Assembly (NCBI GenBank): GCA_963752605.1
Contig: CAVVYW010000006.1
Coordinates: forward strand, 434,001 to 498,000
Source of the DNA: CAVVYW01 sp963752605
Lineage (GTDB): Bacteria; Actinomycetota; Thermoleophilia; Solirubrobacterales; 70-9
Reading direction: 5' to 3'
DNA length: 64,000 nt
Below are positions 1 through 9,511 of the stretch, piece after piece. The first letter of the stretch is position 1. Every line of letters begins with the position of its first letter. The position numbers and the translations under genes were made by a program. Below the pieces are notes generated by a model. The model ran no database searches, was not told the DNA's origin, and worked only from the letters and a program-made list of their open reading frames with translations.

Positions 1-2
1 TC

Positions 3-989
3 ACGGTCGCGAACTCCTCGGACGCGATGCGGCTGGTCGAAGGGGAGGAGGTCGCTGTGATCAACCTCGCGTTCGTCAAGAACCCGGCGCCACAGCTCGT
101 GTACCGGCAGAGCAAGGCACTGGCTGAGGCGATCCGCCGGATCGCGTCCGGCCGGTGCAGGCGACTCGTCCACATCAGCACCCTCTCGGTGTTCGGCGAC
201 GTGTTCGATGCGCCGCCGGTCGCGCAGAGAGTGCGGTGGCGCACGATGGACAACCTCTACGCGGAGCAGAAGATCCATGCGGAGCATCTGATGGAGCGGC
301 TGGCGCGGAAGCTCGGCTGCGAGTTCACGATCGTCCGGCTCGGGAATGTGATCGGGCCCGGTGCCCCGATCTGGGTCGCGGGCTTAGCGCAGCGAATCCT
401 GGAGTTGAGGCCAGTTGGTTACACGGGAGAGGCCGGGCACTCGAACGCGACCCACGTCGAGAACACTGCCGCGTATCTTTCCCACCTGATCGAGCACTCA
501 ACCAATGAATCGCCGGGCCCGGGCGTGTATCACCACCTGGCGGAGTTCTCGTCGCACCGTTGGCCCGAGCTGCTCGACGTGATCAGTGCCGAGGTCGGTT
601 GCGCGTGGACGACGGCCCCGCGCCCCGGCCGGCAGCGCGCCAAGCCCCGGAGGGTGAGGTATGCCCTGAAGGCGGCCTACAACGGCCCCGCCGGTGCCTA
701 CGTACGCGCTGGGTGGGGCATGCTCCCGGCCTGGGGTCCTCTCGATCGGATGATCGCCGGAACGAGAGACGTGCAGATGCCGCGACTGGAGGGGAGCGCG
801 AATGACACCTCGAACGCGGATGGCTACCTCAAGGTGTTCGCATCCGCGCATGAGTTCCGATCGGCGACCATTGAGGGCTGGCACCCGCCCCTGGATTTCG
901 AAGCGGCCTGCGCCGGAATCGGGGACTGGCTCGGCACCTGGGGCTATCGCCTGGCGGTCCAGGCCCGCCCGCCGAGCAACTCGGCGTAG
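3..989 (+). CDS. NAD-dependent epimerase/dehydratase (extended SDR), 5' end missing
   Basis: The reading frame is open from base 3 with no stop, so the gene begins before the window and the N-terminal glycine-rich nucleotide motif is not visible. About 328 residues remain. The extended-SDR core is recognisable: a strand ending HISTLSVFG supplies the catalytic Ser/Thr region, followed by YAEQK, which fits the YxxxK catalytic pair, and then RLGNVIGPG, typical of sugar-nucleotide epimerases. Family knowledge suggests NDP-sugar epimerisation or dehydration for the glycan made by the neighbouring genes. The exact substrate cannot be told. Its last 46 bases overlap the 3' end of the convergent glycosyltransferase. 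An internal ATG at 27 exists but starts in mid-fold, so I do not take it as the true start. Confidence 0.8.
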   Translation, partial: TVANSSDAMRLVEGEEVAVINLAFVKNPAPQLVYRQSKALAEAIRRIASGRCRRLVHISTLSVFGDVFDAPPVAQRVRWRTMDNLYAEQKIHAEHLMERLARKLGCEFTIVRLGNVIGPGAPIWVAGLAQRILELRPVGYTGEAGHSNATHVENTAAYLSHLIEHSTNESPGPGVYHHLAEFSSHRWPELLDVISAEVGCAWTTAPRPGRQRAKPRRVRYALKAAYNGPAGAYVRAGWGMLPAWGPLDRMIAGTRDVQMPRLEGSANDTSNADGYLKVFASAHEFRSATIEGWHPPLDFEAACAGIGDWLGTWGYRLAVQARPPSNSA

Positions 990-2095
990 AGCGATTCCCA
1001 CGCTCGAATCCACGTCTTGAGGTTGAACGTCTCTTCCGCCCGCCTACGCGCCAGCTCGCCCATTTCGCGGCGGCGGGCCGGATCCGCGAGCAGGGCGACC
1101 AGCGCCTCTGCCAGAGCCTTCGGGTCCTCCGGCGGTACGAGGGTTCCCGTCTTTCCGTCGACGACGGCCTCCGGGATTCCATCCACCCGGGTCGCCACCA
1201 CCGGGAGGCCAGCGAACATCGCCTCGATTCCGACCGCCGGCAAGCCCTCCCAGCGCGACGGGATCGCGAAAACGTCGAAGCTCGGCAGCCAGGGGCGCGG
1301 GTCGGCGTGCCAGCCGGCGAACGTCACTCGCTCCGCGATTCCGAGCTCGCTGGCGAGCCGCTCGAGCGCTCCCCGCTCCTCTCCATCACCGACCAGCACC
1401 AGGGCAGCGTCGGGAATCAGCGCGAGGGCGTGAAGCAGGAACTCATATCCCTTCTGGTAGTTGAGGCGGCCGACTGAGCCGATCACGGGGCCCTCGGACA
1501 CCCGCGGTACCGGGACCGGCGCCGGGGCGGGGTTCGCGACCCCGTGGTAGATCACCCGGATCGATTGCGGCGGCAGGGACGCCCAAGCCTCGATCTTCGC
1601 CGCGGTCGCACGAGACACCGCGATGTGAGCGTCGAGGCGCTTGAAGTTGAGCCGGTTCAAGACCACCTGGGAGCGCTTCTCCGGCGGGCTCGAAACGTGC
1701 TGCAGCGCGACCGTCTTCACCCCCGGGGTCAGGATCCCCGCCGTCAGCGCGTACTGACAGGACCAGGGAGTGCGCAGGCTCGCCTTCAGCACGTCGGGCC
1801 TGAGCCGGCGGATCTCCCGGAGGTGGGCGAGGCTGGCCCGCGCGTCCCATTTGTTCCTCACCCGCGGGAGTAACCGAATCGGGGTGTCGGGGCGGGCGCT
1901 GGCGACCCTCTCGACGATCTCGCGGTCGGTCCCGAGCACCGTCACCTCGATTCGCCGGTCGAGGCCTCCGATCAAAGTGTCGAGCGCCATCTCGGCGCCA
2001 CCCCATTCGAACGCGTCGGTGTATACGGCCAGATGAGTGCGCCGATCCCCCGCACCCGGTCCCGGGGCTTGGGCGGTGCCGCCGATCAGCTTCAC
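944..2095 (-). CDS. Glycosyltransferase family 4 (GT-B fold)
   Basis: This 383-residue protein has the two-domain GT-B layout. Near the N-terminus the motif EWGGAEMALDTL resembles the acceptor-side GG(A/S)E loop of GT4 enzymes. The C-terminal nucleotide-binding half shows PVIGSVGRLNYQKGYEFLL and then IPSRWEGLPAVGIEAMFAG, which contains the ExxxxxxxE signature. It probably transfers a sugar from an NDP donor to a lipid-linked glycan at the inner face of the membrane. Its start overlaps the stop of the upstream flippase by four bases (ATGA), so the two are translationally coupled. The linkage and sugar cannot be predicted. Confidence 0.88.
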   Translation of the reverse strand: MKLIGGTAQAPGPGAGDRRTHLAVYTDAFEWGGAEMALDTLIGGLDRRIEVTVLGTDREIVERVASARPDTPIRLLPRVRNKWDARASLAHLREIRRLRPDVLKASLRTPWSCQYALTAGILTPGVKTVALQHVSSPPEKRSQVVLNRLNFKRLDAHIAVSRATAAKIEAWASLPPQSIRVIYHGVANPAPAPVPVPRVSEGPVIGSVGRLNYQKGYEFLLHALALIPDAALVLVGDGEERGALERLASELGIAERVTFAGWHADPRPWLPSFDVFAIPSRWEGLPAVGIEAMFAGLPVVATRVDGIPEAVVDGKTGTLVPPEDPKALAEALVALLADPARRREMGELARRRAEETFNLKTWIRAWESLYAELLGGRAWTARR

Positions 2096-3657
2096 GAAGA
2101 GGGTGAAGCCGTGGCCGGCCGGGCAGCGCGGAGGCGCGAGAGCAGCTCGCGTCGCTCATTCTGGGACAGCCCGGTGGCGGCGAAGACGACCAGATAGCTC
2201 CCGGTGACCGCGATCATCGCTCCGACAACCGGAAGCCATGCGTCCAGGGATGCCCGTGTGACCAGCCACGCCACCGCAAGCCCGACCGCAATCGCCGGCA
2301 GATGCGCGCGCAGAAGCGCATAGACGAAACGGGCGGTACCGATCTCGAAATAATGGCAAACGAGGGGGACCGCGACCACGGTGGCGATCGCCGCGGTGAT
2401 CAATGTCCCGAGGGCGACGCCGTCGAGCCCGAGCTGTGAGCCGAGCCATACGCTCAACGCCAGGTTGAGCAGGGCCTCCGCGGTGATCAGGGTCGCCGGT
2501 GCTGCCACCTGGCCGGCTCCCTGGACCATCCACAGCCCGGTTCGGAACACGGTCGACATCGCGATCGCTGCGCACAGATAGATGATTACCCGCGTCGCCT
2601 CTTCGAATCCGGATCCCACCCACGCATCGAGGATCTGCGGGGCGAGCACGGAGAGCGTCAAGCAGACTGGCGCCGCGATCGCCAGCGTGATCCGAGTGCC
2701 AGTCAGCAGGCTCTCCTGCAGCGCCAACCGCTCGTCACGTGCCGCGAGACTTGCCGAGTGCGGGAAGAACAGCCTGGTCACCGGCTCGATCAGCTCGATC
2801 ACGGCTGTTGTGAGCTTCTGCGCCACCCCGTAGATCCCTGCGCCGCTGACGCTGACTACCAACCCCACGACCACAACGTCGAGACGAGTGCGGACGACCT
2901 CACCTACCTGCGTGACCAAGAACCAGAACGATTGAGCTGCGGCCGGCTTGATGAGCTCGCGGTTGAAACTCTCCACACGGATGCCAGTTCCAGGAACCAG
3001 CCTGCGGAGGAAGACATAGCGGGACAGCTGGCCGATGACAGCGATGGTGACCGTAACGATGCCCAGCGCGACGAGTCCACCACCGCTGACCAGAACGATC
3101 GTCCAGCCGACGGCCTGCGCAACCATGACGACGATGATCGTGAGGTTGACCAGGTCGAAGCGCTGGAGGCCGAGGAGCGCCCCGCCGAACGTGTCCAGCG
3201 GGATCGAGATCGCGATACTCAGCGTCACGATCAGAACGAGAATCTGAGCTTCGACACCGAGCTCATCGGTGACGTCGAACAGATCTGGAAAGATGAAGGC
3301 GATTCCGGCGCCGATCAGAAGAGCGCCGAGGCCAGGGACAACCAGAATCCAGAACACTGTTGAAAGCGCTTCGGTCAGCCCTCGCCGATCGCTTCGAGCT
3401 TCGTACTCCGCAGCGAGCTTCTGCGCGGTGTGACCGAAGCCGAGGTCAAGCAGCTTCAGGTAGAAGGTCAACGAGCCCACCAAAGTCCAGATCCCGAAGG
3501 CCTCGGTTCCCAAGCCGTCGACGAGCAGCGGGGTCATCACGAACACGACCACCGCCGTCGTGATGGTGGTTAGGTAGTTGCTGATGACGTTGCGGCGAAA
3601 AGTCTCCGGGAACCGTCGCCCCGAATCCGCCTTTGGCTGCGCGGTCGTAGCGGCCAT
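2092..3657 (-). CDS. Polysaccharide flippase, Wzx/MOP superfamily
   Basis: This 521-residue protein is almost wholly hydrophobic, with about 12-14 predicted membrane segments and no extracytoplasmic domain. The opening FRRNVISNYLTTITTAVVVF and the following segment with GTEAFGIWTLVGS match the start of oligosaccharide flippases (PF01943/PF13440 type). In such clusters the protein moves undecaprenyl-linked repeat units across the membrane. Downstream it overlaps the GT4 gene by ATGA. Its ATG shares one base with the TAA of the upstream GT8 gene (TAATG), which is also what locates the true end of that frameshifted gene. A role in glycan export is well supported by context; the cargo is unknown. 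Confidence 0.85.
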   Translation of the reverse strand: MAATTAQPKADSGRRFPETFRRNVISNYLTTITTAVVVFVMTPLLVDGLGTEAFGIWTLVGSLTFYLKLLDLGFGHTAQKLAAEYEARSDRRGLTEALSTVFWILVVPGLGALLIGAGIAFIFPDLFDVTDELGVEAQILVLIVTLSIAISIPLDTFGGALLGLQRFDLVNLTIIVVMVAQAVGWTIVLVSGGGLVALGIVTVTIAVIGQLSRYVFLRRLVPGTGIRVESFNRELIKPAAAQSFWFLVTQVGEVVRTRLDVVVVGLVVSVSGAGIYGVAQKLTTAVIELIEPVTRLFFPHSASLAARDERLALQESLLTGTRITLAIAAPVCLTLSVLAPQILDAWVGSGFEEATRVIIYLCAAIAMSTVFRTGLWMVQGAGQVAAPATLITAEALLNLALSVWLGSQLGLDGVALGTLITAAIATVVAVPLVCHYFEIGTARFVYALLRAHLPAIAVGLAVAWLVTRASLDAWLPVVGAMIAVTGSYLVVFAATGLSQNERRELLSRLRAARPATASPSS

Positions 3658-4587
3658 TAGCGTGGGCGGGGAGCCCCGACCAGGACTGTTCGGCCCTCGC
3701 GTTGACGCCAGGGGCGTAGCAGCCGCCTCAGCCTGTTGGCCAGGGTCGCCCCCTCCAATTCGAGGCTGGGCCAGGGGGTTTGCTGGCGGTGGTACCAGTA
3801 CAGCTCACGCATTCCCCACCGGCACAGGTAGTGCCACGGCTTGTTGTCGGTCGGGCCCCTCGAAGTGACGGATAGCGGGGCTCCTGCGCGCCTCCTCAAC
3901 CTCGCCGGCGCCGAACAGCTCGCGCGCCCATGGGAAGTAGAGCACGCAATTCATGCAGTTCCACCGCGGGTGGAGGGGCAGACGGCGCTCGCCGAGAACG
4001 ACGTTGAGGGGATCCTGGTCGCCACCGATCTCCGCCAGGTGGTTCCGGGTGTACTCCAGCAGCGCTGCGGTGCTGTCGTCCCGTCGCATCAGCTCCAGGT
4101 TCAGGAGGAGGACGCCGGCGTTGAAATAGGCGCCCGCTGAAGAGAGGCCCAGTCGTGCAGGATGATCGATCTGATCAAGCTCGGGAACGTTCGTCACCGC
4201 CGCGAGGTAATGCTCCCCCAGATCCGTCTCCCAGAGGGCATCGAGAGAATCGAGAACCACGGTATCCACGTCGAGGTAGAGGACGCGGTCGAGATCGGAC
4301 AGAAGCTCGGGCAGATAGATCCGGTACCAGGTTGACGCGCTGATGTAGTCCAAGGTCGGAAGATTCGCGAAGCGCTCGTCCGAGACCTCAAGAAGCGAAA
4401 GCATCCCGCCCTGCGACTCCACCATCCCGGCCAGCCGCTCCGCCATTTCCGCCGGGATGTCACCTCCGTGTAGAAAGTGGACATGGATCGAGTTCCGGCC
4501 GCGATGCGCGAGCAAGGAATGCAGCATCGCCGCGCTATGTGGGACGAACGCTCTGTCCGCAGCGCAGGCGATGTGAATCTCGCTCAT
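3657..4587 (-). CDS. Glycosyltransferase family 8, frameshifted near its C-terminus
   Basis: The N-terminal 240 residues are a clear GT8 (galactosyltransferase/LgtC-like) domain. It opens with HIACAADRAFVPHSAAMLHS, carries the metal-binding DxD as YLDVDTVV, and has YFNAGVLLLNLELMR. The family normally ends with a HFxGxxKPW motif. In this sequence the frame reads HFEGPDRQQ and stops at 3805, but the +1 frame continues after GP with TDNKPWHYLCRW and runs to a TAA at 3657. A one-base insertion near 3865, in a G/C run, explains this. The corrected protein would be about 309 residues and would end in a TAATG overlap with the flippase gene, as expected in this operon. As written, the product would be 260 residues with a wrong tail. 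Confidence 0.82.
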
Positions 4588-4624
4588 GGCCGCGATGCTA
4601 GTCGCCCGACACGCCGCTCCCGGG

Positions 4625-5629
4625 TCAGTGGGAGGCCCCCCGGGTCCAAATCACCCTTGCGAGCCGGAGCGCGAAGTGCCCGAGGGAGTCGTGGAGCGCA
4701 TACAGGCGCGGAATCAGCAGGGGGTCGCTGTCCGGCGCCACCGGCTCGTGCTGGACCGCGAACCCGAGCCGGTAGCCGGCGGCGCGGGCGGCCGTCGCGA
4801 CCCTGGCATCGGCCTTCCCATATGGATATGAGATCGATGTGATCTTCCTTCCGGCAAGTGCCTCGAGATCGGCCCGACCCTCCTCGAAAGCACGATCCAG
4901 AGCAGCATCGTCGAGTCCAGGGAGTGTGTAGTGGTCTCGGGTGTGAAACCCGATCTCGAAGCCGGCCGCGGCAGCTGCCCGCACGTCGTCGGCGCGCATC
5001 CCTGAATCCGGCGGATCCGAGCCGACCCGCTCGAGCAGCCGCTCCGCGAACCGGTCGCGCTCTTCAGGCCGGAGGGCCTCAACCGCCGCAGTTAGGTCAT
5101 AGATGTGCACCGGCTTCTCCGCGGGGGTTTGCACCGACAGCCACTCGCAGAGCTCCTCCTTGGTGACCAAGCCTCGGTTGAGAGCGATGTCGAACCGCTC
5201 CCACCAGAACGCGAAGGGCGACTCGAGCGACGCACCGGTGAGGAAGAACGTCGACGGAACCCCAAGGCGCCGCATGATCGGGATCGCGGCACGGACGTGA
5301 GTGGGAAGGTCGTCATCGAAGGTGACGGCCACCGGGAAGGGCTCCCCCCGGCGCCTTGCTCTGACCGCGGCAAGGATCTCGGAGGACGGCACGACCCGAT
5401 ATTGCCGCCGCAGGTGGCGCATCTGGGCCTCGAACAGCTCCGTGCCCATCGCCGGGACCAGGTACTCGTCAGGATCCTCCTGAGGGTCGCCCACGCGGTG
5501 GTAGACGACAACCAGTCCGCCCCGCCGCGCTGACCAGCGCGAGAGGAGATCGAGCAGCCGGGCAAGTGGCGCGCCGCCGGAAGCCTTGAGGCGGCCGATC
5601 GTCCGCTCGGTGAGGCTGCCCGCGGTCAA
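4625..5629 (-). CDS. Polysaccharide deacetylase (NodB domain)
   Basis: This 334-residue carbohydrate esterase family 4 protein is expected to remove N- or O-acetyl groups from a surface polysaccharide. The NodB motifs are present: motif 1 as TFDDD (residues near 105), with the two aspartates in place although the usual final Gly is Asp here; motif 2 as HTRDH, fitting H(S/T)xxH; and motif 3 as SYPYG. There is no signal peptide, so a cytoplasmic or membrane-associated action on lipid-linked intermediates is possible. The ATG overlaps the stop of the upstream GT4 gene by four bases (ATGA), so it belongs to the same operon. Confidence 0.85.
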   Translation of the reverse strand: MTAGSLTERTIGRLKASGGAPLARLLDLLSRWSARRGGLVVVYHRVGDPQEDPDEYLVPAMGTELFEAQMRHLRRQYRVVPSSEILAAVRARRRGEPFPVAVTFDDDLPTHVRAAIPIMRRLGVPSTFFLTGASLESPFAFWWERFDIALNRGLVTKEELCEWLSVQTPAEKPVHIYDLTAAVEALRPEERDRFAERLLERVGSDPPDSGMRADDVRAAAAAGFEIGFHTRDHYTLPGLDDAALDRAFEEGRADLEALAGRKITSISYPYGKADARVATAARAAGYRLGFAVQHEPVAPDSDPLLIPRLYALHDSLGHFALRLARVIWTRGASH

Positions 5630-6753
5630 GCTCTCTGCGCTGGTTGGTGGCGGCCGGACCCCGCCCTGCGAAGCTGCTCGGCAACGATGCCGGCGGCTCG
5701 ATCCCAGGTGAATCTGCGAGCCTGGGCGAACCCCGCCTCCCGATGCCGGTCTCGGAGGCTCGTATCGGTCAGCATCGCGGCGAGGCCCTGCTCGATGGAC
5801 CCCTCGCTCTCCGGATCGACATACAAGGCCGCGTCACCGCCGACCTCCGGCAGGCTCGACCGGTTGGAGGTGATCACAGGAGTTCCGGACTGCATCGCCT
5901 CGACGACGGGCAACCCGAATCCCTCGTAGAGGCTCGCGTAGCAAAGCACCGTCGCCCCTGCGTACAGCTTCGGGAGGTCGTCGTCGGGGACGAACGAGAG
6001 CTCGCGAATCGTCTGCCGCGCGGGGCTCTCAGAGATCGCACGCAGGATCGGGCCGGTGCGCCACCCCCGCCTCCCGGCGAGGACAAGCTGATACCGGTCG
6101 CGAAGGTCGGGCGTCAGCCGCTCGTAGGCATGAACGGTGCGGACGAGGTTCTTGCGGGGCTCAATCGTGCCGGTGCAGAGGATGTAGCCCTTTGAGATCC
6201 CGTACCGGCGAAGCACCGAGGAGACCTCCTCATCCGAATAGGGCCGGAAGCGGGAATCCGCAGCCTCGTGGATGACGATCGCACTTGGGGTGCCGGGAAA
6301 CTCTCTCAGCAGCTCCTCCCTGACCGCCTCCGAGGGCGTGAGCACACCGGCGGCGCGGCGAAGCGCACGGGGCAAGGTGAGTCGGTGGATCACGACGGCG
6401 CGTCGCTCCGCCATCGCGGACCAGCGGTGGGTCACCAAGTCGTGGACTATCTGTAGGTACGGGATGCGCAGGAACTGCGGCGGGAGGTAGCTCGTCGTGG
6501 AGAGGAAGACATCCGCCTCCCGGTTCGCATGACGTGCGATCGCCTTGTGCCAGCCCGGGTCGCGGCGGCTCCGGACCTCCCATCGCAGGTTGTCGGCCTC
6601 GACGAGCGGGAAACGCTCACGGCTGTACAAGAGGAAACGGTCATCTGGCAGAAGCTCGGGGAGTCGCGCCGCCAGCTCGCGCGCCACTCGTCCCGTTCCC
6701 GTGGGACGCAGACGAGGCGCCGCCTCGTGGAGATCGATCCCGACGATCATCAA
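5626..6753 (-). CDS. Glycosyltransferase family 4 (mannosyltransferase-like)
   Basis: The product has 375 residues with the GT-B architecture. The N-terminus MIVGIDLHEAAPRLRPTGTG RVARE contains the GTGRVARE loop common in WbdB/WsaF-like mannosyl- and rhamnosyltransferases. The donor site shows ILCTGTIEPRKNLVRTVHAY and then YEGFGLPVVEAMQSGTPVI, with the E(x7)E pair. It likely adds a sugar during repeat-unit assembly. Both ends couple to neighbours through ATGA overlaps, with the deacetylase downstream and the O-antigen-ligase-like gene upstream. The sugar donor is not predictable. Confidence 0.87.
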   Translation of the reverse strand: MMIVGIDLHEAAPRLRPTGTGRVARELAARLPELLPDDRFLLYSRERFPLVEADNLRWEVRSRRDPGWHKAIARHANREADVFLSTTSYLPPQFLRIPYLQIVHDLVTHRWSAMAERRAVVIHRLTLPRALRRAAGVLTPSEAVREELLREFPGTPSAIVIHEAADSRFRPYSDEEVSSVLRRYGISKGYILCTGTIEPRKNLVRTVHAYERLTPDLRDRYQLVLAGRRGWRTGPILRAISESPARQTIRELSFVPDDDLPKLYAGATVLCYASLYEGFGLPVVEAMQSGTPVITSNRSSLPEVGGDAALYVDPESEGSIEQGLAAMLTDTSLRDRHREAGFAQARRFTWDRAAGIVAEQLRRAGSGRHQPAQRA

Positions 6754-8180
6754 TGTTGCGCGACGCCGACGCTTCGGAGGCGATCGCGCCAGCGGTCCTC
6801 TCGGGCTGCGCGGGGCTCGGGTTGTCGTAGGGAAGATGTGGCGCTGATCGAGATTCCGATCAGCAGCCCGAGCAGCGCAGCCAAGCGGTACTTCTCGAAC
6901 AGAGGGTCGACCATCGCCTTCGCCAACAGCCCGGCGGTCGCGGCCAGCACCGCGAGAGCAAAGACCGCCGTCGCGTCGGCCTCAGCGAGCCGCCAAGCAC
7001 GAATGGCGCCGATTGCGGTTGCGCCGAGTGCGAGCAGGAACAGAAGCAGCCCAACCCCGCCGGCACGGACAAGAAGGTCGCCACCGATGTTGTGGACACT
7101 GTCGAACTCGTGGAACTCGCGAAACCCTGGCTCGTAGTAGGTGAAGGTCTTGCCAAGCCCCCATCCGAATACGGGGCGCTCGGCTATCAGCTGGCGGGCC
7201 GCGTACCACTGGTTGACTCGGCCCTGAGCGGTGAGCACGTTCTCGTAGTTGCCGAACTCCTCGGTCAACTCCGCCTGCAGCGGGAGCTTCGGAGATTGAT
7301 TGCCTAGGGAGACCTGCGTCACCAAGGGAGCGACTGCGCAGGCAAGGGCGGCGAGGGCGGTGAGCATAGCCTCGGTGGGGGTTATGCGCAGCCGCTGACG
7401 CGCGAAGACCAGTCCCGCCGCCAGCACAGCGACGCTGACAAGCATTCCCACGACCGCCGCCCTCTGGTTGCTGGCCAGGGGAGTGGCGAGCAGGAGAGCG
7501 GCTGGAAACAGGTAGAGGAAGCGCCGGCTGCGGCTGACGAGCCCCGCCGCAAGTGCAAGCAAGCCGATTACGACGAAGATCGTGGCGGCGTCCGAGCCGA
7601 GCTCACCGAATCCCTGCAACGGCAGGCCGGGCACCGAAACCGTGATGTCTACGGATACGGAGTCGAGCACCAGGAGCAGGACCGCGACCGAGGCCATGCC
7701 CCAGGTGAGGTGAAGTAGTCGGTTGCGCTCGAAGTAGCGCTCGACCGGAACGTCAGCGGCGAGGAGGATCAAGCCGAGATAGAGGAGCACCTTGGCCTGG
7801 GAGCTCACCTCATCGAAGGCGTTGCCGTTGTAGACCCCTATCACCGCGGCCGCCACCAACCAGGTGAGAAACCCGAGCCAGAGGAGCAACGTGGGATCGA
7901 TCTGCCGGGGGAGGCCCCGTGCATAAAGTCGAGCCGCCAGAGCGATCGGGATCACGAGGTCGATGGGTCGAAACGTGGTCCCCCCGAGGGTTGGGTGAAA
8001 CAACCCGGTGGGCACCAGGTTCTGGTTCGGGTAGATCGCAGCGTCCGCTACCAGCAGCCAGAGGATGATCATGACCACGGCGACTCCCTGGTCGCGGCGC
8101 TCCAGATGCGTGAACAAGGCGAACGCAGCCGCCAGCAGGCAGAGCGCGGCCAGCGCTTGGAGGAAAGTGATCAGGATCAT
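6750..8180 (-). CDS. O-antigen ligase/polymerase-like membrane protein (Wzy/WaaL type)
   Basis: This 476-residue polytopic protein has roughly 12 hydrophobic segments and one larger loop near residues 310-370. The loop holds RVNQWYAARQLIAERPVFGW and a later DSVHN, the hallmark of the O-antigen ligase family (PF04932): Arg, then ERPxxGxG, then H-N. In a Wzx/Wzy pathway it would polymerise flipped repeat units outside the membrane. It is the first gene of the minus-strand operon that runs down to the flippase. A 127-bp gap separates it from the divergent GT4 gene at 8308, and that gap probably carries both promoters, although I cannot place convincing -35/-10 boxes. Confidence 0.82.
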   Translation of the reverse strand: MILITFLQALAALCLLAAAFALFTHLERRDQGVAVVMIILWLLVADAAIYPNQNLVPTGLFHPTLGGTTFRPIDLVIPIALAARLYARGLPRQIDPTLLLWLGFLTWLVAAAVIGVYNGNAFDEVSSQAKVLLYLGLILLAADVPVERYFERNRLLHLTWGMASVAVLLLVLDSVSVDITVSVPGLPLQGFGELGSDAATIFVVIGLLALAAGLVSRSRRFLYLFPAALLLATPLASNQRAAVVGMLVSVAVLAAGLVFARQRLRITPTEAMLTALAALACAVAPLVTQVSLGNQSPKLPLQAELTEEFGNYENVLTAQGRVNQWYAARQLIAERPVFGWGLGKTFTYYEPGFREFHEFDSVHNIGGDLLVRAGGVGLLLFLLALGATAIGAIRAWRLAEADATAVFALAVLAATAGLLAKAMVDPLFEKYRLAALLGLLIGISISATSSLRQPEPRAAREDRWRDRLRSVGVAQH

Positions 8181-8307
8181 CCGGGCCTCAGTCTCCCATG
8201 CGCCGCCGCTTGATCACCACATCTGAACGCACTGTTGCGGCCCGGTTTCAGTTGGCCGATGCGTAGTATCGCTGGATGGATCGTGCGATCGGCTGCCGCG
8301 GGCCCCT

Positions 8308-9510
8308 TTGAAACGGGCCCTGATCTTGACCCAAGAGCCGCCGCTTCCGGCAATCGGTGGGCACCGCGTTCGGTCGCTCAATCTGTTGTGCGAGCTCGTC
8401 CGGCGCGACTGGCGAGTCTCTCTGTTCAGCGTTGACGCGGCGGCCACGACTGCGAGCACGGATGTTGCCGGGCTGGAGAGTCTCTGCGAAAGGGTGGTGA
8501 TCGCCCCAATCGAGCGCGCCGGGATCGGCTGGCGGCTGCGGGCGGCTTGGGGGATGCTGCGCGGCCGTCCGTTTCCCGAATGGTTCTTTCACTCCCCCGC
8601 GGCCGCGGCCACCTTTCGCGATGCGTTCGATCTCGAGCGGTTCGACGTTGTGATGGTCGAGGGCCTCTATATGGATCCGTATATCGACGCCTCGCCTTCG
8701 ACAACAGTGGTTCTCGACTGCCACAACGTCGAAACCCGCCGGCTCGAATCAATCGCCTCCGCGAAGCGGCTGCGCCCGCGGGGGCTGGCGGCCCACCTTC
8801 AGCTTCGATCCGTGCGCCAATATGAGGAGGCCGCTGTCCGGCGAGCCACCCTCTGCCTGGCCGTCTCCGAGACCGAGATGCGATACATGGAACGGTTCCG
8901 ACCGCGGGCCGTACGCATGGTTCCAAACGGCGTCGACTGCGATGTCTACTCGGCGAGGAGGGCGGTGCGGAGCCATCCCGAGCTGCTCTATGTCGGAGCA
9001 CTGGACTACTCCGCCAACGTGGACGCGGTCACCTACCTCGCGACCTCGATCCTGTCACGCGTCGAGGCGCAGGATGCGTTCGTAACCCTGGTCGGAAGGG
9101 GCGCGGGCAGACGCGTTCGCCAGCAGGCGCGGCGGTCGCCGAGGCGTATCGATCTTGTCGGGGAGGTGGCGGACACGAAGCCATACCTGGACCGCGCCCG
9201 CGCGTTCCTGGTGCCGCTTCGCTTTGGGGGTGGGACCAGGCTGAAGATCCTGGAGGCGATGGCGAGCGGCCTCCCGGTGATCACCACATCCGCGGGCGGG
9301 GAGGGTCTTGGTCTGAGACATTGCCACGACGCCCTGGTCGCCGACGAGCCCGTCGATTTCGCAAAGTGGATCGATCGGGTACTCGAGGACGACGAGCTTT
9401 GCCGGTCGCTAGGTCAGGCCGGGCGGGCGACTGTCGAAGAGCGCTTCGACTGGAAGCGCATCGGCTCGGCGCTCGACGAGGCCTTGGTCGACCTGCTCGA
9501 GGACCACTAG
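8308..9510 (+). CDS. Glycosyltransferase family 4
   Basis: This 400-residue GT-B enzyme begins MKRALILTQEPPLPAIGGHR, with the GGxxR acceptor loop used by GT4 enzymes of polysaccharide clusters. The donor half contains ELLYVGALDYSANVDAVTYL and FGGGTRLKILEAMASGLPVI, which includes the glutamate signature. The arrangement resembles the sugar transferases of PEP-CTERM/EpsH-type exopolysaccharide loci. It is transcribed away from the minus-strand operon and ends one base before the stop of the convergent GT2 gene. Its specificity is unknown. Confidence 0.85.
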   Translation: MKRALILTQEPPLPAIGGHRVRSLNLLCELVRRDWRVSLFSVDAAATTASTDVAGLESLCERVVIAPIERAGIGWRLRAAWGMLRGRPFPEWFFHSPAAAATFRDAFDLERFDVVMVEGLYMDPYIDASPSTTVVLDCHNVETRRLESIASAKRLRPRGLAAHLQLRSVRQYEEAAVRRATLCLAVSETEMRYMERFRPRAVRMVPNGVDCDVYSARRAVRSHPELLYVGALDYSANVDAVTYLATSILSRVEAQDAFVTLVGRGAGRRVRQQARRSPRRIDLVGEVADTKPYLDRARAFLVPLRFGGGTRLKILEAMASGLPVITTSAGGEGLGLRHCHDALVADEPVDFAKWIDRVLEDDELCRSLGQAGRATVEERFDWKRIGSALDEALVDLLEDH

Positions 9511-9511
9511 T

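Noticed and set aside
8181..8307. Promoter TAGTAT at about 8265
   Set aside because: No -35 box lies at a suitable distance, so I left the divergent gap unassigned.
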